Below are positions 24,415-32,113 of a DNA stretch of 64,000 nucleotides, one piece after another. The DNA comes from Lactonifactor longoviformis DSM 17459. GTDB lineage: Bacteria; Bacillota; Clostridia; Lachnospirales; Lachnospiraceae. Numbering within the stretch: the stretch's first letter is position 1; every line of letters starts with the position of its first letter. Location of the stretch: assembly GCF_900129135.1 (NCBI RefSeq), contig NZ_FQVI01000002.1, positions 358,076 through 422,075 on the forward strand. The letters run 5' to 3'. The translations under genes were made by a program, and so were the position numbers. The notes beneath the pieces were generated by a model that had not been told where the DNA came from, did no database searches, and was given only the letters and a program-made list of their open reading frames with translations.

Positions 24415-25139
24415 CTCTTGTCACCTCCTCTGCCCCGGTGAAAAATCCTCTGGCACAATCCAACCACAGCCCGAAGGGCCATAGGCAAAAGTTTTGCCAC
24501 CACCCAGAGAAAAGCCACCAGAAGCATTATACCTATTGCCACCATAAGGAATCCGGCTCCGGAGGAGGCAAGCCCAACCGCGGGATTAGACGCTATCTTT
24601 ATAATCCCGGTAACAATTACCGCTCCCCCTCCGGCCAGAAGACCCAGGGAGCCGGCTCCGATTCCCAGAACTACTCCAAGGATTCCAAACACCAGACCGA
24701 ACACAATTCCAAGAATTCCTCCGGCCAGACCTAACCATACAGGACTTGTAAAAACCAGAATAATGATCACCAGAGCCAGATTCCCTCCGCTCCTTGTCTG
24801 TCTTCCCTGATACCCGCGGCTTCTTCGGCTGCTGTCCTCCCTCTCACGGATAACATTCGTCCTGTCGGGTACCTGGGTGCCCCCGGTAAAGCGGTGATCC
24901 TGGTATCCTGTTTCTGTATATTCTCCGTACGTCTCTGTCTGGGAATTCCCCTTCAGATCCGCTTTAATAATTGCGGCTACCTTTCCCGGGCTTCCCAGCT
25001 CGCTGATTACCTGCGCCTCGTTCTCAGGGCCGGCGTCATCAAAATAAGCGTTGTAGAAATCTATGGCATCCCGGCATTCCTGTTCCGGAATATCCCAGAG
25101 CAGCCGCTCAAGCTGCTTCATAAATTCAATTCTGTTCAT
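24411..25139 (-). CDS. DUF1700 / HAAS-domain membrane protein
   Basis: A 242-residue protein. The N-terminal HAAS helices ('MKQLERLLWDIPEQECRDAI', 'ISELGSPGKVAAIIK') are followed by an Arg/Ser/Thr-rich linker and about three or four membrane segments (Gly-rich, residues 125-230). The frame opens 18 codons earlier inside padR; GGGAGGGAG precedes the ATG at 25139, whose A is shared with the padR stop (TAATG). DUF1700 proteins are usual partners of PadR regulators. Confidence 0.85.
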   Translation of the reverse strand: MNRIEFMKQLERLLWDIPEQECRDAIDFYNAYFDDAGPENEAQVISELGSPGKVAAIIKADLKGNSQTETYGEYTETGYQDHRFTGGTQVPDRTNVIREREDSSRRSRGYQGRQTRSGGNLALVIIILVFTSPVWLGLAGGILGIVFGLVFGILGVVLGIGAGSLGLLAGGGAVIVTGIIKIASNPAVGLASSGAGFLMVAIGIMLLVAFLWVVAKLLPMALRAVVGLCQRIFHRGRGGDKR

Positions 25140-25459
25140 TATACTCTCCCTCCCTCGAACATCTGCGTAATTTTGCCGGAATAATTTTTCCACTCTTTCC
25201 TGTAAAGATCCAGCTGTGCGATTCCTTTTTCTGTTACCTGATAATATCTCCGGTTTCTTCCTCCGTATTCCATATCATAGACTTCCAGACATGCATCCTT
25301 TTGAAGTCTGCGCAATACAGGATAGAGCGTTGACTCTGATACTTCCAGAACCTGGCGTACATCCTGGGTGATTTTATATCCGTATGTACCGTCTGTCTCT
25401 CTGGATACAACGGCCAGCACAATTGCATCCAGCAAGGCGGCACCTGTATTAAATACCAT
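25139..25459 (-). CDS. PadR-family transcriptional regulator
   Basis: A 106-residue winged-helix regulator: 'LLDAIVLAVVSRETDGTYGY' then 'SESTLYPVLRRLQKDACLEV' (recognition helix) and 'RRYYQVTEKGIAQLD' (wing). The ATG at 25459 has AAGGAG 7 bases upstream; an earlier GTG does not. It is the first gene of the cassette it presumably autoregulates. Confidence 0.9.
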   Translation of the reverse strand: MVFNTGAALLDAIVLAVVSRETDGTYGYKITQDVRQVLEVSESTLYPVLRRLQKDACLEVYDMEYGGRNRRYYQVTEKGIAQLDLYRKEWKNYSGKITQMFEGGRV

Positions 25460-25530
25460 AAAACCACTCCTTTCCACTCATTATAAAAAATATATTATTA
25501 TTTTTTTTGTAATATTATTTTATATTTAAT

Positions 25531-25560
25531 ACTATACGCTATATAATATGGTTTTGTCAA
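25531..25560 (-). promoter_or_regulatory. Sigma-A promoter of the padR cassette
   Basis: TTGACA (25555-25560) and TATAGT (25531-25536) on the minus strand are separated by 18 bases. The surrounding 25480-25600 segment is extremely AT-rich with imperfect dyads around the -10, where PadR binding would be expected. Confidence 0.7.
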
Positions 25561-25649
25561 TAGTATTTACAAAGTATTTTTTTTATTTTTTATCTGTGTT
25601 AAAATGGTTCAAATAGGATATTTAAAACAAACAGGTAGGAGGCTGATTC

Positions 25650-26585
25650 ATGGACAGATGCAAGCACCGCGGCAAATACAGAATAACCATTCTTTTACTT
25701 GCCCTCTGCCTTTTTGTTGGCTGCAGTCATAAAGAGAAGCAAAAAGAGTCTCAGCCAGAAGGTCCGCCCAGGGATAACACCCCTCAGATACTGACCCCTG
25801 TCGCCGATGGAACTGTGACCTACGGAGATGATTCTGTTGTAATTGATGCATCCCATACCTCTGACGGATATGTAATGGTGAAGTATACCGGTACCTGTGA
25901 ATTAGTAAAGGTTCTTCTCACCCTGCCGGATCAGACAGTATATAAGTATACATTGTCACTGAACGGAGATTATGATGTCTTTCCCCTGCCTGGTGGAGAA
26001 GGCGTATATCAATTGGACATTATGGAGCATGTGGCAGATGACCAATATGCCACTGCATTCTCTCAGCCTCTGGAGGTTTCGCTAACCGATGAATTCTCCC
26101 CTTTTTTATATCCCAATCAGTATGTAAGCTTCACTGCCGATTCCCTGGCGGTGGCCAAAGCTGCCTCCCTGGCGGAGAATTGTTATTCGGATTTGGAAGT
26201 GGTAGAAAAGATCTATGATTTTGTAATCGGAGATATCAAGTATGATAAAGAAAAAGCAGATAATGTAAAAAGCGGATATCTTCCAGATGTGGATGAAACA
26301 CTGGAGACCCAAAAAGGGATCTGCTTTGACTATGCTTCCCTTATGACTACCATGTTCCGCTCCCAGGGGATTCCCACGAAGCTGGAGATCGGTTACACCC
26401 AGGAACTGAAACATGCCTGGATCAGTACGTATCTGGACGAAATCGGGTGGGTGGATTCTATTATTTATTTTGACGGTAATTCTTGGGAACTCATGGATCC
26501 TACGCTTGCAGCCAGCAACGGCGCAAAAGATTTGAAAAAGTATATTGGGGACGGTAGTAATTATACACTCCAATATTCTTATTAA
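25650..26585 (+). CDS. Transglutaminase-like lipoprotein
   Basis: A 311-residue secreted lipoprotein. The signal peptide ends in the lipobox LFVGC (Cys 25). After a Pro-rich linker and a beta-rich domain (50-165), a transglutaminase-like core shows the triad: Cys in 'QKGICFDYASLM', His in LKHAWIS, Asp in WELMDPT. Such domains act as cysteine proteases or cross-linking enzymes. It opens the pilus-like operon: pilC follows 31 bases later on the same strand, so an extracellular role with that apparatus is a reasonable inference. Confidence 0.85.
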   Translation: MDRCKHRGKYRITILLLALCLFVGCSHKEKQKESQPEGPPRDNTPQILTPVADGTVTYGDDSVVIDASHTSDGYVMVKYTGTCELVKVLLTLPDQTVYKYTLSLNGDYDVFPLPGGEGVYQLDIMEHVADDQYATAFSQPLEVSLTDEFSPFLYPNQYVSFTADSLAVAKAASLAENCYSDLEVVEKIYDFVIGDIKYDKEKADNVKSGYLPDVDETLETQKGICFDYASLMTTMFRSQGIPTKLEIGYTQELKHAWISTYLDEIGWVDSIIYFDGNSWELMDPTLAASNGAKDLKKYIGDGSNYTLQYSY

Positions 26586-26616
26586 CTGTTAACTGAAGAT
26601 TTTGAAAGGAGATTAT

Positions 26617-27669
26617 ATGGCACAGGATACCCGTATCAAGCCATTGACGAATACAGAGCTGGCTTCCTTCTGCAGTCAGATGGCTATGATTTTAAAAGCC
26701 GGTATTTCTTCTGTTGAGGGGATTACCATTATGCTGGAGGATGCCGGCAGCAGTCAGGAGAAGGAGATCCTCCGGATCATCTGTGATACCCTGCAGACCA
26801 CAGGAAATTTTCGGCAGGCCCTGGAGGAGACGGGAGCATTCCCGTCTCATATGCTTCACATGGCAGAACTGGGAGAACAGTCCGGTCGTCTGGACGAGGT
26901 CATGGACTCCCTGAGCCGCTATTATGAGAGGGAGGAATCTGTGGCCCAATCTATAAAAAGTGCTGTTACCTACCCTTTTATTATGATTGGTATGATGTTG
27001 ATTATTATCATTGTATTAATCGTTAAGGTACTGCCTATCTTTAACCAGGTTTTTCTTCAGCTTGGACAGGAAATGACAGGATTCTCCAGAGGTCTTATGA
27101 ATCTGGGAAAGGTTCTTGGAAGGTATTCCTATGTATTTATCGGAATTCTTTTTGTCCTCTTCCTGATATATCTTTACTTTGCAAAGGGGAAATCCGGTAA
27201 AAAAAGGCTGACTGCCTTTCTCAGCGCATTTCCGCTCACCAGAGAGCTCTGGGAAAAGATGGCCTCCGGACGGTTTGCAGGTGGGATGGCCCTTACACTC
27301 AGCAGCGGGCTGGACACACACCAGAGCATGGAGCTGGCTTCTGCCCTTGCAGATAACCCCAAAGTAACGGACAAAATAAAAAACTGTATGGAATTAATGG
27401 ATACCGGCGTGGATGTTTCCCAGGCTCTGTCAGATTCTCATCTCTTTACCGGACTGTATTCCCGGATGATCTCCGTGGGATTTAAAACAGGTGCCCTGGA
27501 AACGGTTATGGAAAAAATAGCCTCCCTGTACGAGGAGGAAGTAGACTCCCATATAAACCGGATGATCTCGGTACTGGAGCCTACTCTTGTAGCTGTCCTT
27601 TCTATTATTGTAGGTATGATTCTGCTGTCCGTAATTCTGCCGCTTATGGGTATTATGTCCAGTCTATAA
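26617..27669 (+). CDS. PilC/GspF-type inner-membrane platform protein
   Basis: A 350-residue T2SS/T4P F-family protein with the usual duplicated cytoplasmic domain ('FCSQMAMILKAGISSVEGIT' and 'FAGGMALTLSSGLDTHQSME') and three membrane helices (about 130-155, 175-195, 320-345). AAGGAG precedes the ATG at 26617; a TTG five codons earlier is less likely. It would anchor the ATPase encoded six genes later. Length and layout are normal for the family. Confidence 0.92.
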   Translation: MAQDTRIKPLTNTELASFCSQMAMILKAGISSVEGITIMLEDAGSSQEKEILRIICDTLQTTGNFRQALEETGAFPSHMLHMAELGEQSGRLDEVMDSLSRYYEREESVAQSIKSAVTYPFIMIGMMLIIIIVLIVKVLPIFNQVFLQLGQEMTGFSRGLMNLGKVLGRYSYVFIGILFVLFLIYLYFAKGKSGKKRLTAFLSAFPLTRELWEKMASGRFAGGMALTLSSGLDTHQSMELASALADNPKVTDKIKNCMELMDTGVDVSQALSDSHLFTGLYSRMISVGFKTGALETVMEKIASLYEEEVDSHINRMISVLEPTLVAVLSIIVGMILLSVILPLMGIMSSL

Positions 27670-27710
27670 TCCTGCGGGAACCGCATTTCATCAACTAGGA
27701 GGTAAGGCAT

Positions 27711-28037
27711 ATGGCCCGATTTCAGCATAAAAAGCAACCTAATACCAGAAACCTGTGGCTTTCCGTTCTTATTTTTGCGGGAATTCTGCTCTTATTCTAT
27801 ACAGGAGTTACTTCCATCTCAAGGATTTCCCTTAAAGAGCAGGAAAAAAGTCTGAAAACAGCCCTGTCTCAGGCAGTCGTGCGCTGCTATGCAGCAGAAG
27901 GCTCATACCCGGAAAGCCTGGAATACTTGAAAGAACATTATGGGATTACCTATGACAGCAGCCGGTTCTATGTGGACTATCAGGTAACCGGAGCCAATAT
28001 TCTGCCTGATATTACAGTTATTTCCAGACAAGAATGA
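27711..28037 (+). CDS. Membrane-anchored pseudopilin-like protein, unassigned
   Basis: A 108-residue protein with one N-terminal membrane helix (16-37) and a small exterior domain. The segment 'LSQAVVRCYAAEGSYPESLE' then YLKEHYGI resembles the GspG-type pseudopilin pattern of a Cys-containing helix plus EGxYPxSL, but no prepilin cleavage motif precedes the helix. It starts after AGGAGG and its stop overlaps the next gene's upstream region, so it is cotranscribed. Possibly a minor pilin that stays uncleaved. Confidence 0.65.
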   Translation: MARFQHKKQPNTRNLWLSVLIFAGILLLFYTGVTSISRISLKEQEKSLKTALSQAVVRCYAAEGSYPESLEYLKEHYGITYDSSRFYVDYQVTGANILPDITVISRQE

Positions 28038-28048
28038 GGAGGCACAGT

Positions 28049-28534
28049 ATGAACATTAGAACTTCAAGAAACCATGTGGTAGATTTTGTATTTACACTGG
28101 CTCTCTTCTGTGTATTTGCAGCCTCCGCCCTGATGGTAGTTATTATGGGGGCAGATGTCTATCAGTCCGCAGTATCAGAATCGAATACGTATCACACCCG
28201 AAGTACTGCCCTTACGTATCTGTCGGAAAAAATCAGACAGAATGATGCAGGCGGGAATGTGGACGTAGGCAGTTTTCAGGGCCATCAGGCCCTGGTTATC
28301 CGTCAGGAGATTGAAGATACTGCGTATATTACTTACATTTATCTCTACGAGGGAAAACAGCTCAAGGAGTTATACACAAAAGAGGGAGCCATTGTCCCCG
28401 ACGGCAGCGGCCAGGAGATTCTTACCGTGAATGATTTTACAATAGAAGAGTTGGGACAGAATCTGTACCGCTTTACTGTGGAAGATACGGGCGGCAGCGA
28501 AAGCTCCCTTCTCATAGGAACTCATAGTTCCTGA
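28049..28534 (+). CDS. DUF4860-like membrane-anchored protein
   Basis: A 161-residue protein: an N-terminal helix (about 12-37, 'FVFTLALFCVFAASALMVV') and a beta-rich exterior domain with 'YLSEKIRQNDAGGNVDVGSF' and 'EGKQLKELYTKEGAIVP'. I believe this is the family called DUF4860, usually found in such small pilus-like loci; this comes from memory and was not searched. GAGGAGG is 6 bases before the ATG at 28049, making that the start in place of the ATG at 28034. Confidence 0.65.
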   Translation: MNIRTSRNHVVDFVFTLALFCVFAASALMVVIMGADVYQSAVSESNTYHTRSTALTYLSEKIRQNDAGGNVDVGSFQGHQALVIRQEIEDTAYITYIYLYEGKQLKELYTKEGAIVPDGSGQEILTVNDFTIEELGQNLYRFTVEDTGGSESSLLIGTHSS

Positions 28535-28555
28535 AAATAGCAGAGGAGTAATCAG

Positions 28556-28993
28556 ATGAAAACTCATAATCCGGCAAAACGTTCCAGTTTGTTCCTTATG
28601 GAACTCATGATCGCAATTTTATTCTTCTCGCTGGCCAGCGCAGTCTGTGTTCAGCTGTTTGTGAAGTCCCATCTTCTCACCAGCGAGGCAGCAGATCTGA
28701 ACCAGGCAGTCAGCCAGGCCCAGAGTGCTGCGGAGGTGATCCGCTCCACCGACTGCAGTTCCTCTGCAGTCAGCGAATCTCTGCCCGACGCCGTTATTGA
28801 CACTGATGGCTTCCGGCTCTACTATGATAGTGAATGGAACTTCTGCAATAAGGAAGATGCCAAATACCTGCTCCGGGCGGATCTGTCTTTTCAGCCGCAA
28901 ATGCTGTATTCCCATATAGCGGTTACAGATATCCAGGACAGGGATTCTATCTATGAGCTGGATGTCAACCGTTATCTGTCTCTCGCCCGATAG
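28556..28993 (+). CDS. Prepilin-like protein with an unusual cleavage site
   Basis: A 145-residue protein with a class III signal-like start: basic residues, then S-LFLMELMIAILFF. This aligns with the prepilin site G-FTLIELMIVI, so Glu at +5 is kept but the -1 residue is Ser in place of Gly. The exterior domain contains an alpha stalk (residues 35-60) and a small beta domain with one Cys pair candidate. It starts after GAGGAG and is cotranscribed with its neighbours. No prepilin peptidase gene is in the window. Confidence 0.7.
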   Translation: MKTHNPAKRSSLFLMELMIAILFFSLASAVCVQLFVKSHLLTSEAADLNQAVSQAQSAAEVIRSTDCSSSAVSESLPDAVIDTDGFRLYYDSEWNFCNKEDAKYLLRADLSFQPQMLYSHIAVTDIQDRDSIYELDVNRYLSLAR

Positions 28994-29020
28994 CAAAACA
29001 GTCTGCAGAAAGGACATGTC

Positions 29021-29518
29021 ATGGAGAAAAAGAAACAACCTGTTGTCACTATGGGAACCTCTTCCATACTCGTCATCTTTATAATACTATGTCTGGTAAC
29101 CTTCGCCATGCTGTCACTGGCAAGCTCCAAGGCAAGCCTTACTTATGCCGAAAAAATTGCGGGCAGAACATCCGACTATTACACTGCCTGCAATCAAGGG
29201 GAGGAGCTGCTGGCAGAGATACAGACAGCCCTTACAGAGATTCCTGCCGAAGCTCCCGCCCAATACTACCAGGATGCCTATAAGGCACTTCAGCATATAG
29301 AGGGAGTCCGGGCAGAGCTTCCGGAGCCTTCCCAGGCCCCCGTCATCTCCTACCAGCTCCCAGTCAATGAGGATTTTATTTTGGATTGCCGTCTGGAAGT
29401 TACCTTCCCCCGGCAGCTGCAGGATCCCCTCTGCAGAATTATCAGCTGGAAGGAAGTTTCTGTGAAAGACTGGAAACCTGACGATTCCCTGAATCTTCTG
29501 GATCCGGACGGGGTATAA
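29021..29518 (+). CDS. Membrane-anchored protein of the pilus-like operon, unassigned
   Basis: A 165-residue protein with an N-terminal helix (about 13-35, 'SSILVIFIILCLVTFAMLSL') followed by a helical segment and a Pro-rich beta part ending in DPDGV. I do not recognise the family. The topology equals that of its three upstream neighbours, and AAAGGA precedes the ATG. It is likely a minor structural part of the same apparatus. Confidence 0.6.
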   Translation: MEKKKQPVVTMGTSSILVIFIILCLVTFAMLSLASSKASLTYAEKIAGRTSDYYTACNQGEELLAEIQTALTEIPAEAPAQYYQDAYKALQHIEGVRAELPEPSQAPVISYQLPVNEDFILDCRLEVTFPRQLQDPLCRIISWKEVSVKDWKPDDSLNLLDPDGV

Positions 29519-29540
29519 TTGAATCAGAAAGGATAACTCT

Positions 29541-30593
29541 ATGGATGTATTGGAATTATTAGGAAACGCTACACAAAAAGGAGCTTCGGATATCTTCATT
29601 ATCGCCGGCCTGCCCCTCTCTTACAGAATCAACGGAGTCCTGATACACGAGGAGCAGCGGCTGCTCCCACCGGATACCGAGGAAATTATCAGAAGTATCT
29701 ATAAATTAGCAGATAACCGTGAGATCCGCCCTTTTATGGAAACCGGGGATGATGATTTTTCCTTTTCTATCAAAGGAATGTCACGTTTCCGTGTGAGCAC
29801 GTATAAACAGAGAGGATCTCTGGCTGCTGTTGTAAGGATTATTACCTTCCAGCTTCCAAACCCCACGGATCTGGGGATCCCTGCTAATATTATACGTCTG
29901 GGCCAGCTCTCCAAAGGCCTTGTGCTCATTACAGGCCCTGCCGGAAGCGGCAAGTCAACAACTCTGGCCTGTATTGTTGACGCGATTAACAATTCATTGG
30001 CACGTCATATTATGACCCTTGAGGACCCTCTGGAATTTCTCCACAGCCATAAAAAAAGCATTGTAAGCCAAAGAGAGATTAATACAGATACGGAAAGCTA
30101 TGTCACTGCCCTCCGGGCCACCCTGCGCCAGAGTCCTGATGTGATTCTGCTGGGGGAAATGAGAGATTATGAGACCATCAACGTGGCCATGACTGCTGCG
30201 GAAACAGGTCATCTTATCATTTCAACGCTGCATACCATCGGCGCTGCCAATACGATTGACAGAATTATCGATGTGTTTCCCTCCAACCAGCAACGGCAGA
30301 TTGCCGTACAGCTTTCTATGTGCCTGCAGGCAGTAGTGACCCAGCAGCTGGTGCCTGCCACAGACGGCAGACTGGTACCTGTATTTGAGATAATGAAAGT
30401 GACACCTGCCATCCGCAATATGATACGGGATAACAAGGTGCCACAGATTGAAGGACTGATCTATTCCTCCACCACAGAGGATATGATCTCCACAGATGCA
30501 AATCTGCTGAGGCTGTACAAAGATGGAGTAATCTCTAAAGACACCGCCCTCAGTCATGCCTCAAATGCGGAGATGCTGAAACGGAAGCTTTAG
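29541..30593 (+). CDS. PilT-like secretion/pilus ATPase
   Basis: A 350-residue AAA-type hexameric ATPase of the PilT subgroup. The N-domain begins with 'ASDIFIIAGLPLSYRINGVL', the PilT hallmark. Walker A is GPAGSGKST (132-140), the Asp box contains 'MTLEDPLEF', Walker B is VILLGEMRD (201-209) and the His box is TGHLIISTLHT. The C-terminal 'AIRNMIRDNKVPQIEGLIYS' is also PilT-like. No PilB extension ATPase is present, so this single motor may power both assembly and retraction. Its stop codon overlaps the convergent symporter gene by 4 bases. Confidence 0.92.
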   Translation: MDVLELLGNATQKGASDIFIIAGLPLSYRINGVLIHEEQRLLPPDTEEIIRSIYKLADNREIRPFMETGDDDFSFSIKGMSRFRVSTYKQRGSLAAVVRIITFQLPNPTDLGIPANIIRLGQLSKGLVLITGPAGSGKSTTLACIVDAINNSLARHIMTLEDPLEFLHSHKKSIVSQREINTDTESYVTALRATLRQSPDVILLGEMRDYETINVAMTAAETGHLIISTLHTIGAANTIDRIIDVFPSNQQRQIAVQLSMCLQAVVTQQLVPATDGRLVPVFEIMKVTPAIRNMIRDNKVPQIEGLIYSSTTEDMISTDANLLRLYKDGVISKDTALSHASNAEMLKRKL

Positions 30594-31990
30594 AATCTGT
30601 CCTTTTTCACTTCATTTATCTGAAATTCAAAGCATTCTTTTGCTACAACATTGCTGAGTACCAGAAGACAGATCAGATTGGGGATTGCCATGAGTCCATT
30701 CATTGTGTCTGAAAAATCCCAGACAATCTGAAGTGTAGTCGTCGCCCCCACAAAGGCAATGAGAGAGAAAAACAGGCGGTATACCTTATTGGCCTTTGTG
30801 GAGCGGACAAGAAATTCCAGTGACTTTTCCCCATAATATTCCCAGCCCAGAATCGTAGAGAACGCAAACAGCATAATACCGATGGAAACCAGCCAGCCTC
30901 CGGCACTGCCAAGAGCCGTGCGAAAGGCAGCGATGGTGAGATCCGCACCGGTGAGAAGTTCTCCGGTAGCCTCATTTACCTGTCCCAGTACTCCGGAAGA
31001 GGCAATTACCAGACCGGTTACAGAACAGACCACCAGGGTATCAAAAAATGTACCCGTCATATTGATATATCCCTGGCGGGAGGGGTGATCGGTTTTGGCA
31101 GCGGCAGCCGCGATTGGCGCAGATCCAAGGCCGGCTTCGTTGGAGAATACCCCTCTGGCAACGCCCCATCTCATAGCCTGAAGCATACTTGCCACGACAC
31201 TTCCCCCCACACCTCCTGCTACGGCTTTGACAGAAAATGCCATGGAGAAAATCTCTGCTGCTCCGGAGGGCAGATTTTTTATGTTTATGATAATTACAAC
31301 AATTCCGGACACAAAATATAGAATGGCCATAAAAGGTACAATCTTTTCACAAACCCTTCCTATGCTTTTGATGCCCCCAAGCAGAATGGTAATGGCCAGC
31401 ACTGTGATTATGGCCCCTGTTATCATCTTAGGAACACCGAAGGTATTTTGCAGGGCTCCCGCAATAGAGTTGGCCTGTGTCATATTGCCAATTCCAAAAG
31501 ATGCAAGAACTGCAAATACTGCAAAAAGAGTTGCCAGAGGAGTGCCAATCCATTTCCTCTTAAATCCATTTTTCATAGCGTACATAGGTCCGCCTGCCAT
31601 CTCCCCGGCGTCATTCACCTCTCTGTATTTCACTGCCAGAACACTCTCCGCATATTTCGTCGACAGGCCAAACAAGGCACTGATCCACATCCACACAATA
31701 GCACCGGGACCGCCGAGAACCATAGCAGTGGCAACTCCCACAATATTGCCAGTACCAATGGTTGCCGCCAGAGCCGTCATCAGGGACTGAAAGGGAGTAA
31801 TATCGCCCTCGCTCTCCCCCTTGCTTCTGTCAGCCTTTGAGAAAACGGATCGCAAAGCGAACCCCAGATTCCTCCAGGGCAAAAACTTCAGGCGTATGGT
31901 AAGAAACAGTCCGGTCCCCACCAAAAGGACCAGCATAACAGGCCCCCATACAAAATCATTTACCTTAGACAACACATCTGAAAAACTCAT
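30590..31990 (-). CDS. AGCS-family sodium:amino acid (alanine/glycine) symporter
   Basis: A 466-residue permease of the alanine or glycine:cation symporter family. Signatures are 'PFQSLMTALAATIGTGNIVG', 'GGPGAIVWMWISALFG', 'MAGGPMYAMKNGFKRKW' and 'RGVFSNEAGLGSAPIAAAA'. The frame opens 19 codons earlier, but GGAGGG lies 6 bases before the ATG at 31990. The gene ends 4 bases inside pilT on the opposite strand, with no terminator between them. Confidence 0.93.
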   Translation of the reverse strand: MSFSDVLSKVNDFVWGPVMLVLLVGTGLFLTIRLKFLPWRNLGFALRSVFSKADRSKGESEGDITPFQSLMTALAATIGTGNIVGVATAMVLGGPGAIVWMWISALFGLSTKYAESVLAVKYREVNDAGEMAGGPMYAMKNGFKRKWIGTPLATLFAVFAVLASFGIGNMTQANSIAGALQNTFGVPKMITGAIITVLAITILLGGIKSIGRVCEKIVPFMAILYFVSGIVVIIINIKNLPSGAAEIFSMAFSVKAVAGGVGGSVVASMLQAMRWGVARGVFSNEAGLGSAPIAAAAAKTDHPSRQGYINMTGTFFDTLVVCSVTGLVIASSGVLGQVNEATGELLTGADLTIAAFRTALGSAGGWLVSIGIMLFAFSTILGWEYYGEKSLEFLVRSTKANKVYRLFFSLIAFVGATTTLQIVWDFSDTMNGLMAIPNLICLLVLSNVVAKECFEFQINEVKKDRF

Positions 31991-32028
31991 CCTATTCCCT
32001 CCTTTTTCTATATCTGTGCAATACAGGC

Positions 32029-32064
32029 AAAAGGGGACGGACACCAAAACAGATGTCGTCCCCC
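32029..32064 (-). terminator. Intrinsic terminator after addA
   Basis: GGGGACG (32033-32039) and CGTCCCC (32057-32063) form the stem, extended imperfectly by ACA/TGT, and the minus strand continues with TTTT. It lies between addA and the AGCS symporter gene. Confidence 0.65.
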
Positions 32065-32113
32065 TTGACGCTTTACTTCAGATATAATTTATAATATTTT
32101 AACATATTTTTTA

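Noticed and set aside
32065..32096. TTGACG followed by TATAAT on the + strand as a promoter
   Set aside because: The spacings are 12 or 19 bases, and no + strand gene follows; it faces into addA from the 3' side.
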